The translations under genes and the position numbers were made by a program. Source: Planctomycetaceae bacterium (GTDB lineage: Bacteria > Planctomycetota > Planctomycetia > Planctomycetales > Planctomycetaceae). Taken from it: a stretch of 14,241 bases of DNA. The notes under the pieces are model-generated. The model was given only the letters and a program-made list of their open reading frames with translations. It was not told the origin of the DNA and did no database searches. Positions 7,105 through 14,241 of the stretch are shown here, piece by piece. The first letter of the stretch is position 1. Each line of letters opens with the position of its first letter. Where the stretch lies: contig DLVV01000056.1 in assembly GCA_003445035.1 (NCBI GenBank), positions 1 to 14,241 of the forward strand, given 5' to 3'.

Positions 7105-8013
7105 TCACGCCCGCATCGCGGCCCGCAGCCGAGCCGATCGGCTCCGCGGGTTCACTCGCTCTTCTCGAGGTGTCGGCCGGACCGGCTTGTGAGTCAAATT
7201 CGTCCATGTGTCCTGTTTCCCGAACGCGCGCTTGACGATTCTGTCTTCGAGCGAATGGAACGAGATGACAACCAACCGCCCGCCTGGCACGAGGCTCGCA
7301 GGCAGCGAGTCGGACAACGCCCGCTCCAGATGTACCAATTCGTCATTGACGGCAATCCGCAACGCCTGGAAGACACGTGTTGCCGGGTGCCGTCGCCCCC
7401 GACGCCCCCCCACGGCTTCGGCCACAGATTCGGACAGGTCTCGGCCCGTCCGGACAGGCGTCGACTTCCGACGTCGAACCAGTTCGCCCGCAATCCTGCG
7501 ACTCTCCGGCTCGTCCCCCCAACCCCGCAGGCACTGTTCCAACTCCCCTTCCTCGACGGTTGCCAGCCATTCCCAGGCCGCGTGGCCTTGCGACGTATCA
7601 AAACGCAGGTCCAGCGGGCCATCGTGTTCAAAGCCGAACCCGCGACGATCGTCAGCGAGTTGATCCGACGAGAGCCCGAGGTCGAGCAACACGGCATCGA
7701 TCGGACCGGTTGGCTGATCGGTCTCGGAAAGGATCGACGCGAGATCAGAGTAGCTGCCCTGGTGAAGCGTGCACCCGGGATGATCAAGAACCGTCGCAGC
7801 CATCTCGAGCATCGCCTGATCACGATCCAGGCCCAACAGCCGACCGTCCTGACCCAGTTCGACGAGGATTCGTGACGCGTGCCCACCCCCACCCACCGTG
7901 CCATCCACAACCAACTGGCCGGGACGGACGCACAGCCACTCAAGCACCTCGGCCACCAGGACCGGGATGTGGCAGGAGCGAGGCAGTTTCTCTGCATCCG
8001 ATCGCTCAATCAT
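7105..8013 (-). CDS. rsmH: 16S rRNA (cytosine1402-N4)-methyltransferase RsmH
   Basis: RsmH (MraW) methylates N4 of C1402 in the 16S rRNA decoding centre using S-adenosylmethionine. The product has 302 residues, close to E. coli RsmH (313). Near the N-terminus CHIPVLVAEVLEWL is the typical opening. SAM motif DGTVGGGGH lies at about 37-45 and LLGLDRDQAML at about 59-69. The signature block DAVLLDLGLSSDQL followed by RGFGFEHDGPLDLRFD lies at about 106-139. RVFQALRIAVNDEL and FHSLEDRIVKRAF lie in the C-terminal part. An upstream TTG (8124) would add 37 basic residues and overlap the preceding glycosyltransferase gene. ATG at 8013 fits the family better and leaves a 79-base gap. In many bacteria rsmH heads the dcw cluster. 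Here a LysM protein and an FtsL-like protein follow, and then glcD. Confidence 0.95.
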   Translation of the reverse strand: MIERSDAEKLPRSCHIPVLVAEVLEWLCVRPGQLVVDGTVGGGGHASRILVELGQDGRLLGLDRDQAMLEMAATVLDHPGCTLHQGSYSDLASILSETDQPTGPIDAVLLDLGLSSDQLADDRRGFGFEHDGPLDLRFDTSQGHAAWEWLATVEEGELEQCLRGWGDEPESRRIAGELVRRRKSTPVRTGRDLSESVAEAVGGRRGRRHPATRVFQALRIAVNDELVHLERALSDSLPASLVPGGRLVVISFHSLEDRIVKRAFGKQDTWTNLTHKPVRPTPREERVNPRSRSARLRAAMRA

Positions 8014-8092
8014 TGACGAACGGTTCCGATTGACACGCGCGGGTTTGTAACGCTTTCCCGACACCGCGCGAAGACGGATTTTGAACAAACGG

Positions 8093-9238
8093 CTATCCCT
8101 TGCCCGCGTCTCCTTCACGTTCAACCGACAGCGAGATCTCCCGTTGCCACACCGCCTCGTAACGGGACACCATCGTTTCCAGGGAGAATTTCTCGATCAC
8201 TTTCCGTCGGCCTCTCCGCCCCATCGCTTCAGCCGCATCACGATCCGCCAGCAACGCCAACAACGCCTCGCCCAGGATGGCAGGTTGGTCATCAACCACC
8301 ACCATTCCGGTGTGGCCATCTTCCACGAGATCTCCGATGCCATGCACCGGTCTTGTCACAACCGGCCGTCCCGCGGCCATTGCCTCCAGCACCACGTTCG
8401 GCATCCCTTCCCACCGAGACGTCAGCAATAACCCGCAACTGCGAGCAAACAAGGACGGGATCTCCGACACTCGACCCAACAATACAACCCGTTCGCCGAG
8501 CCCCAGGTGCTCTATTCTCGCTTCAATACGCCCACGCAACGACCCTTCGCCGGCCATCACCAGCCGGCAATTGGGGTCTGACCTGCCGACCGCACCGAAC
8601 GCCTCGATCGCTGCCAGCGGATCCTTCTGAGGTTCCAGACGCCCAATCCAGGCCACCACAGGAATCCCGGTGGCGATACCCCGATCGCCGAGATCCATCG
8701 GCTCGACACCGGTGAACCGGTCGACGTCGACACCGTTGGGGATGACCTCCAGTTTTTCCGCATCCAGGCTTCCGTGACTTCGCGAGAATTCAGCCACATC
8801 CCGACTGACACAAACATGACGGCTCGCTCGGGATGTGCAGATTCGTTCCACCCATCGTCGCCACCGACCACGCTGGTCCGCGACGCGAACCCCGGTCACG
8901 ATCGGCTCAATGCCCACCCACCGGGCCGCCAGGCATCCCGCCACGTTCGCGTGATACAGCCAGGTTTGCAGCACGTCGGGGGCCAGTTGCTTCAGTTCCC
9001 CTGCCAGCCTCGCGACCGCCGACACGTCCCACCGGCGAGTCACTGCCAAACACCGAACCTCGATGCCCTCGCGACGAAGCCGATCGACAAACGGCTCGGA
9101 CTCCGCCCCCAGCGAGATCACCGTGGGTTGCCATTGATCACGGTCCAGACGACAGACCAGTTCGACGAACATCCGTTCGGCGCCACCCGCCTCCAGTTCC
9201 GTGATGCAGCAGGCCACTCGAATTGGTGTCACCGTCAC
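8093..9238 (-). CDS. Glycosyltransferase, GT4 family (group 1)
   Basis: This is a GT-B fold retaining glycosyltransferase that probably transfers a sugar from a nucleotide donor to an envelope or exopolysaccharide acceptor; donor and acceptor are unknown. The 381-residue form opens with RVACCITELEAGGAERMFVEL, the glycine-rich N-terminal acceptor-side loop of this family. The donor domain begins near VVAWIGRLEPQKDPLAAIEAF. The EX7E motif is visible in WEGMPNVVLEAMAAGRPVV, followed by DLVEDGHTGMVV. The frame is open to a TTG at 9364, but the first 42 residues of that form are Arg/Gly-rich and unlike the family, so GTG at 9238 (or 9232) is preferred. Neither has a strong ribosome binding site, so the start is uncertain. 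It precedes rsmH on the same strand and diverges from queA. Confidence 0.88.
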   Translation of the reverse strand: MTVTPIRVACCITELEAGGAERMFVELVCRLDRDQWQPTVISLGAESEPFVDRLRREGIEVRCLAVTRRWDVSAVARLAGELKQLAPDVLQTWLYHANVAGCLAARWVGIEPIVTGVRVADQRGRWRRWVERICTSRASRHVCVSRDVAEFSRSHGSLDAEKLEVIPNGVDVDRFTGVEPMDLGDRGIATGIPVVAWIGRLEPQKDPLAAIEAFGAVGRSDPNCRLVMAGEGSLRGRIEARIEHLGLGERVVLLGRVSEIPSLFARSCGLLLTSRWEGMPNVVLEAMAAGRPVVTRPVHGIGDLVEDGHTGMVVVDDQPAILGEALLALLADRDAAEAMGRRGRRKVIEKFSLETMVSRYEAVWQREISLSVEREGDAGKG

Positions 9239-9399
9239 GCCAGCTTTCTCGCCCGTTCGCCGCTTGGAGTTGCCACGCGGAGGCGACTCCTGTAATACGC
9301 CTCCACGGCGCCAGTGTTGGCGCACGGCCCGTCGGCTTCCGGCGTCCCGAGAACCGCATTCCAAGCTCGTAACGCCGAGTTTCTATCGGCTGGCGTGTG
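9239..9399. promoter_or_regulatory. Divergent intergenic region between the glycosyltransferase gene and queA
   Basis: These 161 bases separate two divergent start codons and must contain control signals for at least one of them. I see no convincing -35/-10 pair for either direction. A TATTAC followed by AGGAG on the minus strand is the nearest candidate and is weak. If the glycosyltransferase starts at the longer TTG (9364), the region shrinks to about 35 bases. Confidence 0.4.
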
Positions 9400-10476
9400 A
9401 TGAGTAAACCCGAGTCCACCGATCAACTCTCGGTCTTCGATTACCACCTGCCCGATGAACTGATCGCCCGGGAACCGCTCGAACGCCGCGACGCCTCACG
9501 CCTGCTGGTGGTCGACCGGGAGCGACAACACATCGAGTCGCGACTTATCCAAGACCTCCCCGACTTGGTCGACCCTGGCGATTGCCTGGTCGTCAACGAC
9601 ACCCGCGTACTTCCTGCCAAATTGGCCGGTCACCGCGTGGCAACCGGAGGTGCCTGGGAGGGCTTGTTCCTGGGAAGTGAGGAGGATGGCCGATGGCGAA
9701 TCATCGGGCAAACCCGCGGCCGATTACAGCCTGGCGAGACAATTTCACTCGTCCCGGTTCACCCTCCCGCCTTTCCGGTTCCCGATCAGGAATTGCGTCT
9801 CCTCGAACAGATCGCTGGCGGCATCTGGCGAGCCGCCCCTTTTCCTCCCGGACAACCCATGGAATTGCTTGAACGGTTTGGCACCATGCCATTGCCGCCC
9901 TACATTCAACGGCACATTGCCACAGATCTGGATCGACAGAGATACCAGACCGTTTTTGCCCGCCATCCAGGAGCCGTGGCAGCCCCCACCGCCGGACTCC
10001 ATCTCTCAGAAGATCTCATTGACAGGTGCCGACAAAACGGACTCGGGTTTGAACATCTGACACTACACGTCGGACTGGGAACCTTTCGGCCCATCTCCAG
10101 CGAGACGCTCGATGACCATGTCATGCATTCGGAGTGGTGCCGGATCTCCCACGCCACTTGCCAGGCCCTCAACAAGATCAAGCAATCCCGCAGACGTGTC
10201 GTGGCTGTCGGCACCACTGTTGTGCGGACGCTCGAAAGCGCTTCGGCCGGCGGAACTCTCGAAAAATTCGATGACACTACGGATTTGTTCATCCGCCCCG
10301 GCCACCAATTCCGCTCTATCGACGCGCTGTTGACCAACTTTCATCTGCCACGTTCCACCCTCTTTGTCCTGGTTTGTGCCTTCTGTGGTACCGACCTGGC
10401 CCAGGAGGCCTATCGTATGGCGATCGCAAATCGATACCGTTTTTACAGTTACGGCGACGCGATGCTCATCCTGTGA
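9400..10476 (+). CDS. queA: tRNA preQ1(34) S-adenosylmethionine ribosyltransferase-isomerase QueA
   Basis: QueA transfers and isomerises the ribosyl part of S-adenosylmethionine onto preQ1 at tRNA wobble position 34, giving epoxyqueuosine, the penultimate step of queuosine synthesis. The 358-residue product is full length (E. coli QueA is 356). Family blocks in order are FDYHLPDELIAREPLERRDASR, VVNDTRVLPAKL, GAVAAPTAGLHLSEDL, HVGLGTFRPI, VAVGTTVVRTLES, LLTNFHLPRSTLFVLVCAFCG and the closing YRFYSYGDAMLIL. A GTG directly before the ATG (9397) is an alternative start. No clear ribosome binding site is seen for either. Other queuosine genes (queG/queH, tgt) are not in the window. No strong terminator follows; the next gene on this strand starts 184 bases later. 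Confidence 0.96.
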   Translation: MSKPESTDQLSVFDYHLPDELIAREPLERRDASRLLVVDRERQHIESRLIQDLPDLVDPGDCLVVNDTRVLPAKLAGHRVATGGAWEGLFLGSEEDGRWRIIGQTRGRLQPGETISLVPVHPPAFPVPDQELRLLEQIAGGIWRAAPFPPGQPMELLERFGTMPLPPYIQRHIATDLDRQRYQTVFARHPGAVAAPTAGLHLSEDLIDRCRQNGLGFEHLTLHVGLGTFRPISSETLDDHVMHSEWCRISHATCQALNKIKQSRRRVVAVGTTVVRTLESASAGGTLEKFDDTTDLFIRPGHQFRSIDALLTNFHLPRSTLFVLVCAFCGTDLAQEAYRMAIANRYRFYSYGDAMLIL

Positions 10477-10558
10477 GGCCGAAAACCGGGATTGGTTCGA
10501 TTCTGCCGCTTAGGGAATCCACGTTGAGAAACCACTCTTCCGGGTTCCGGAATTGCCT

Positions 10559-10588
10559 TTGACGCAAGGTTGGGAGCCCAGATAGGAT
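10559..10588 (+). promoter_or_regulatory. Candidate sigma-70 promoter for the secreted-protein gene
   Basis: TTGACG (10559-10564) and TAGGAT (10583-10588) are separated by 18 bases and match the sigma-70 consensus at 5/6 and 4/6. They lie 72 bases before the start codon of the gene at 10661. A small inverted repeat TTCCGG-GTT-CCGGAA sits about 15 bases upstream of the -35 element and could be an operator or a weak end for queA. Confidence 0.45.
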
Positions 10589-10660
10589 GGGGGACCTACA
10601 TGGAGTTGGATGCCACGGAGCGGGCGTTCTAGATCTCGATGAAATCAGCAGGCAGGTGGT

Positions 10661-12355
10661 ATGAAAACTCTTCGCTTCACGTTGTTGGCCGGACTTCTGA
10701 TCGGTATGGGACTGTCCCAACCGCAGGCGTTGTTCGCACAGATCAGTTTGCAGTCCCGCTTTTCCCAGGACCCTCAATTGCTGGTACCGGGAACCTATCG
10801 CAACAAGGTGCTTTTTGACGACCACCTGGCCCCGCAGGGGAACTTTTCGGAGTTGCCTGAGCGGACCAACGACATACTGATTGCCCATCGAATTGCCCAG
10901 CAGCAAGTCGACCTGGCGATCAAGTACCTCAAGTCTCACCGCCAACAAATTCTCGCCGGAATCGATCCGTTTTGGAACGAAGTGTACGGCCCTTTGACCA
11001 AGATGACCGAAGTGGCCATTTTGTCGGCCAATCCTATCTCGGGATGGGGCACCATTGACGGAGACGACTGGATCATCGAGCAGGAAGATGCCGGCGAAAG
11101 CCCGCCCTCTCCTCCAGAGCCCCCCAGCGTGGCCTTTCGATCGCACCTCAACAAAGGCGACTGGATTTATATTGCTGAGAAACTCCCCGACGGAACACTC
11201 GACGACGGTTATGTCCGTCGTGTCTACGACATCATATGGGACGACGATTACGACGACCAGGAAATCGAACTCGACCCTAACGACGACCCGGTTCCCGTCG
11301 ATCTCGAAGAGGCGTTGATCTATCGCGTGCTACGTTTCGACAAGCAGCCGGACCCGACGGTTTATGAGAATGTGCTGGCGACCTTTGAGTCGATTCAGAT
11401 GGCACTCTCGGGCCGGGACCCCAACGCCCCCGAAGACATCGCCATGGACATCACGTACAACGGCCGATTCTACGATTTCAACCAGATCTACGCGGCCGGC
11501 GACGGATTGCTTCCCTCCGTTGATCCCCTTGCCGACTTCCCACGGATTCCCGAGGGTCTCCAAGCCGACCGGAGGTTCCGAGAGGCCGGTTTTTCGAATT
11601 CCGATTCGCATTACCACCTCGACCGCCTGTATGACATCTCCAATCGCAATCTCGTCGACCGTAACGGCGACGATGTCTTCTTTGGCGGCGATCTGACCAA
11701 GCCGACCCCCCTGATGTGGACCCAGGACAACGAATTGCCGTTGGAGTTTGACACGCGGAACCCAGTGGATGGAGCAACCGACCGCGACCGTGCCTTCTTC
11801 GCCAACCGGCAGACCGTCTTTGGCGGATTCGATGATCACTGGAACCAGTACGTCGGAGACTCCTTCCTCAACCTCGACGAAGATGGCGTAGTACAACTCG
11901 AGCACGACGGAGAATTCTACGACAGCAGCGTTGCCGGCGATTCCATCCTGGAACGCACTCGCCGTCAGCGCACTCCCGCCGGAGGCGTTATTCTCACAGA
12001 CGCCAATGGCAACCCGATTCTCGAAATCGAAAAAGTCCAGGAGAGTGCTACTCCGGTCACCGGTTCCAAGGGCAACAACGGGTTCCGCCAATGGCAGAAC
12101 ATCGTCAGTTCCTTCGCCGAGTACAATTCCTCGACCTGGCTCGACGACGAAGACAACTGGAACCCCGTCGGCGTGGTTGGCTTCTCCAACATGCTCGGCA
12201 GTGCTGGAACCCAGGAGCAGCACGCACGCGACGCCGGCAACTTCGCTCGTTTCGCCAACCTTGTTCGGATCAACCCCGGCGGATCGGGCACCAACGTCGA
12301 ACCCTTCGGCAAACGAGGGCAGGCGAACTTCAACCCGGTCGTCCCCCGACGGTAG
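10661..12355 (+). CDS. Secreted acidic protein of unknown function
   Basis: I do not recognise this 564-residue protein. It begins with a clear Sec signal peptide: a basic MKTLRF start, a hydrophobic core LLAGLLIGMGL, and probable cleavage after the ALFA at residues 23-26. The mature part is strongly acidic, with runs such as WDDDYDDQEIELDPNDDP and WLDDEDNW, is rich in aromatics, and contains no cysteine. No membrane span, lipobox or PEP-CTERM-like sorting signal is visible. Two similar segments, YNGRFYDFNQIYAAGDGLL and HDGEFYDSSVAGDSIL, hint at an internal repeat. Acidic loops may bind calcium, but no canonical EF-hand or dockerin is evident. A partial ribosome binding site (AGCAGG, 8 bases upstream), a candidate promoter and a downstream terminator mark an independent single-gene unit. 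A 386-residue open frame on the opposite strand lacks such signals and is treated as a shadow. Confidence 0.85.
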   Translation: MKTLRFTLLAGLLIGMGLSQPQALFAQISLQSRFSQDPQLLVPGTYRNKVLFDDHLAPQGNFSELPERTNDILIAHRIAQQQVDLAIKYLKSHRQQILAGIDPFWNEVYGPLTKMTEVAILSANPISGWGTIDGDDWIIEQEDAGESPPSPPEPPSVAFRSHLNKGDWIYIAEKLPDGTLDDGYVRRVYDIIWDDDYDDQEIELDPNDDPVPVDLEEALIYRVLRFDKQPDPTVYENVLATFESIQMALSGRDPNAPEDIAMDITYNGRFYDFNQIYAAGDGLLPSVDPLADFPRIPEGLQADRRFREAGFSNSDSHYHLDRLYDISNRNLVDRNGDDVFFGGDLTKPTPLMWTQDNELPLEFDTRNPVDGATDRDRAFFANRQTVFGGFDDHWNQYVGDSFLNLDEDGVVQLEHDGEFYDSSVAGDSILERTRRQRTPAGGVILTDANGNPILEIEKVQESATPVTGSKGNNGFRQWQNIVSSFAEYNSSTWLDDEDNWNPVGVVGFSNMLGSAGTQEQHARDAGNFARFANLVRINPGGSGTNVEPFGKRGQANFNPVVPRR

Positions 12356-12417
12356 TCGGCCAGTCCACACCCACACGTGGCACCAGGCCGGCCCCCTGTC
12401 CGGCGACCACAGGCACC

Positions 12418-12461
12418 ACACAAGCCGCTCCGGGCATGGGTCCGGAGCGGCTTGTGTTTTT
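12418..12461 (+). terminator. Intrinsic terminator of the secreted-protein gene
   Basis: Arms at 12418-12433 and 12442-12457 are perfect 16-bp reverse complements with an 8-base loop, and a run of five T ends the element (12457-12461). It lies 62 bases after the stop codon. It has no matching T-run on the minus strand, so it is not obviously bidirectional. Confidence 0.9.
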
Positions 12462-12636
12462 CGTGTCATCCACCCGGCACAGCCGACCACAAACCGTCAG
12501 GTCCAGCCGCCTCCCCAACGTTACCACGGACGTTTACCAGGGACGCGTATGCCGATTTCTCACCTGCGTGCCCGGGGACGCATTTCCAACGCCCCTTTCG
12601 CCGGCGGGCCGGCTATCACCCAACCGGGGCGGTCGC

Positions 12637-14241
12637 TCACTTCGATCCGCGCCCCCGTTTGACCGGAACTCGCCCATCGAGGTACCGCCAGTTCTTCAGA
12701 AAACTCAACAGGTCGGCCATTTGGCCACGGTTCACATTCTTTTCGAGGCCCTCAGGCATCAGGGACACCCCGTTAGATTTCAACACTTCGATATCGGCCC
12801 GTAACACGCTCACGATCTTCCCCTCGGGCTGCCTCAACGACACCGCGGTGGGCGTTTCCGAGGCCACAAGCCCGGTGTGAACGACACCGGAATTCGTGAC
12901 GACGCTGTAGGAGAAATAATTGCTGTCGACGGCCCGGTTGGGGTCGAGTATGGACAACAGCAGTTGTTCGCGTGACCACCGCCGTGTGTCGGAGATATCT
13001 GGTGCCACGTCGACTCCCAGCCGATCCACACGATGGCAGGCGGTACAGTTCTTACGAAAGACCTCACGACCGCGTCGCGGATCTCCGTCCTGGCCCAGCG
13101 ACACGCGATATTTCTGGATCACCGTCCGGCGAGCCTTCGGGACCAGGTCGGCCAGAATCGACACGGCCCGTTTTCGGACCCCCGCATCGGCATGACGCCG
13201 CAGGCGGTCAACGCGAGCCGGATCCAGGTCAGCCCGGGCGACGGTGCCCCCGCCTATCGCATCAAGCAACAACGCGGCTCGAGACGGATCCGCAGCCATC
13301 ACATCCAGGGCCACTCGCCGTCCCGCTGCCGTCATTCCCGTGTAACTCTTCAGGACTCCCGGGCCAATCCCGTGCCCCTTGAATGACGAGAGTGACGCCA
13401 ACGCTACCAGGTCCCCGTTCGCGAACCGATCCAACAGCGCGGGAACCGCGACGTCCTCAGGCCCTGATCGCAACAGCCGCGTGGCGACGGCCCTCATGCC
13501 CTTCACTGGCGGACGCGCCGACCATCCGGCCACGACTCGCCAGGCAGCCGCCAAGCGTTTCTTGGCAAAGGCCCCCGGGGGAGCACCGAGTGATTGCCCT
13601 CGGCTGCGCAACCCCGTATCCAGGCCCACCAGCCCGGACAGTTGGACACTGAACCACTCCGGCAGTTTCCCAATCGGCCTCCCAGGGTCAAGCACATCCA
13701 GCAATCCGGCCACTTCCCGAGCATCTCCACCCCGGCCAATCGTCTCAGAAATTACACCCACCCAGTCCCGTAGTTCATCGAACCTTACATCTGCCAGTTG
13801 GGATGCGGCTCCGACCAGACGACGGAGAAGTACCAGTCCGTGACGACCGCAACCGGCAATCAACGCAATCCGCGTCCACGAATCGCACGGTGCCGACAGG
13901 CATGCGGCCACCGCCTGATCAACAAGCGGGCCGGCCGTCACCGCCCTGGCCCAACCCGGATGACGGAACTGGCTCATGAGCCATTGAAATCTCACGGCCG
14001 GATTTCCAAGTTGACGCCGGTCCACCTGGCTCAACAACTCGGGATGGGACGCCAGCTGCATCTCGCACAATCGAAGTGCCTGGACCACCACACGGGATTC
14101 GCCGGAACTCAGTGCCGATCCGATCACCTCCGGCGTCAGCGCCCCAAGCCCATCCAGAGCCCACAACGCGTGAATACGGCCAATCACCTCATCCGGGTTG
14201 GAGGCCAACCGCTCCAGCTCGGGCACCACAGACCGATCCTG
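12637..14241 (-). CDS. PVC-type CxxCH heme-binding repeat protein, C-terminal part (5' truncated)
   Basis: The frame is open to the window edge, so the N-terminus is missing; a GTG at 14229 is probably internal. The visible 534 residues begin with alpha-helical repeats resembling HEAT/ARM units, for example LERLASNPDEVIGRIHALWALDG. They end in a c-type cytochrome domain: GREVFRKNCTACHRVD carries the heme motif CTACH (13033-13047). ISDTRRWSREQLLLSILDPNRAV and the ending SLMPEGLEKNVNRGQMADLLSFLKN follow, whose Met may be the distal heme ligand. This matches the Pirellula/Verrucomicrobium-type heme-binding domain family (TIGR02603), often joined to an N-terminal beta-propeller dehydrogenase-like region (TIGR02604) that would lie outside the window. 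A periplasmic electron-transfer or sugar-oxidation role is usually suggested but not proven. Its 3' end converges on the secreted-protein gene. Confidence 0.9.
   Translation of the reverse strand, partial: QDRSVVPELERLASNPDEVIGRIHALWALDGLGALTPEVIGSALSSGESRVVVQALRLCEMQLASHPELLSQVDRRQLGNPAVRFQWLMSQFRHPGWARAVTAGPLVDQAVAACLSAPCDSWTRIALIAGCGRHGLVLLRRLVGAASQLADVRFDELRDWVGVISETIGRGGDAREVAGLLDVLDPGRPIGKLPEWFSVQLSGLVGLDTGLRSRGQSLGAPPGAFAKKRLAAAWRVVAGWSARPPVKGMRAVATRLLRSGPEDVAVPALLDRFANGDLVALASLSSFKGHGIGPGVLKSYTGMTAAGRRVALDVMAADPSRAALLLDAIGGGTVARADLDPARVDRLRRHADAGVRKRAVSILADLVPKARRTVIQKYRVSLGQDGDPRRGREVFRKNCTACHRVDRLGVDVAPDISDTRRWSREQLLLSILDPNRAVDSNYFSYSVVTNSGVVHTGLVASETPTAVSLRQPEGKIVSVLRADIEVLKSNGVSLMPEGLEKNVNRGQMADLLSFLKNWRYLDGRVPVKRGRGSK
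13033..13047 (-). other. c-type heme attachment motif (CTACH)
   Basis: The five codons TGT ACC GCC TGC CAT encode the single CxxCH motif of the PVC-type cytochrome domain. No second CxxCH is seen in the visible part of the protein. Confidence 0.9.

Noticed and set aside
7025..7207. N-terminal extension of the LysM protein to the codon at 7207
   Set aside because: It would overlap rsmH by about 100 bases and put 61 polar residues before the membrane anchor, while the ATG at 7024 has a strong GGAGG at ideal spacing.
8014..8124. N-terminal extension of RsmH to a TTG at 8124
   Set aside because: It adds 37 basic residues absent from the family and overlaps the glycosyltransferase stop. The ATG at 8013 gives the usual length.
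9239..9364. N-terminal extension of the glycosyltransferase to a TTG at 9364
   Set aside because: The added 42 residues are Arg/Gly-rich with no family resemblance, and no ribosome binding site precedes the TTG.
9235..9447. 70-codon minus-strand frame ending in a GTGA overlap with the glycosyltransferase GTG start
   Set aside because: The overlap looks like a coupled upstream gene or leader peptide, but the frame runs antisense into the queA coding start, has no ribosome binding site or domain, and may be chance. Conservation of the peptide in relatives would revive it.
11330..12490. 386-codon open frame on the minus strand opposite the secreted protein
   Set aside because: It runs through the plus-strand terminator hairpin, has no signal peptide or domain, and mirrors Asp-rich codons as Val/Ile runs. 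The plus-strand gene has a signal peptide, candidate promoter and terminator.
12462..12636. Possible small gene or second terminator between the two convergent genes
   Set aside because: Only short GC-rich inverted repeats (such as GCCGG/CCGGC near 12600-12613) and an imperfect 13-base direct repeat near 12520-12544 are present. I see no start with a ribosome binding site and no T-run for the minus strand.

Overview
The window reads as chromosomal DNA from a planctomycete-type (PVC superphylum) bacterium. The case rests on a large protein ending in a PVC-type CxxCH heme-binding region, on rsmH lying beside envelope-type genes but not the full division/cell-wall (dcw) cluster, on high G+C, and on a large secreted acidic protein I cannot place in any family. 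I could not run a search, so the phylum is an inference. I see no rRNA, tRNA, CRISPR array, insertion sequence or phage gene.

Layout. (1) 1-93 is the acidic 3' end of a plus-strand gene, a tandem 14-residue repeat, followed by a very strong hairpin (129-170). (2) 349-1179 (+) encodes a sigma-70 factor without region 1.1, with a plausible promoter and a leader containing inverted repeats. (3) On the minus strand, 5313 down to 1215 holds a compact glcD-glcE-glcF operon for the three-subunit glycolate oxidase. Both gene junctions overlap (GTGA and TGATG), and glcF converges on the sigma gene. (4) Upstream on the same strand, 9238 down to 5398, lie a GT4 glycosyltransferase, rsmH, a membrane-anchored protein with two LysM domains, and a 78-residue membrane/coiled-coil protein with an FtsL-like layout and a TTG start. 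(5) queA (9400-10476, +) diverges from the glycosyltransferase. (6) 10661-12355 (+) is an isolated gene for a secreted, acidic, cysteine-free protein, with its own candidate promoter and a clear intrinsic terminator (12418-12461). (7) 12637-14241 (-) is the C-terminal part of a repeat-rich protein with a c-type heme domain, cut off by the window end.

How the genes fit together. GlcDEF would oxidise glycolate (or a similar 2-hydroxy acid) and pass electrons through FAD and Fe-S centres to the respiratory chain. RsmH and QueA are translation-related housekeeping enzymes acting on 16S rRNA and tRNA. The LysM protein and the FtsL-like protein sit just downstream of rsmH, where classical dcw clusters carry ftsL and ftsI. 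This is the most interesting part of the window, because planctomycetes lack FtsZ and their division machinery is poorly understood. The secreted protein at 10661-12355 is the best candidate for a wholly undescribed family.

Several starts were moved inward from the longest open frame. The LysM start (7024) rests on a strong ribosome binding site and the sigma start (349) on a partial one. The rsmH start (8013) and glycosyltransferase start (9238) rest on fit to the family and on avoiding weak TTG starts.
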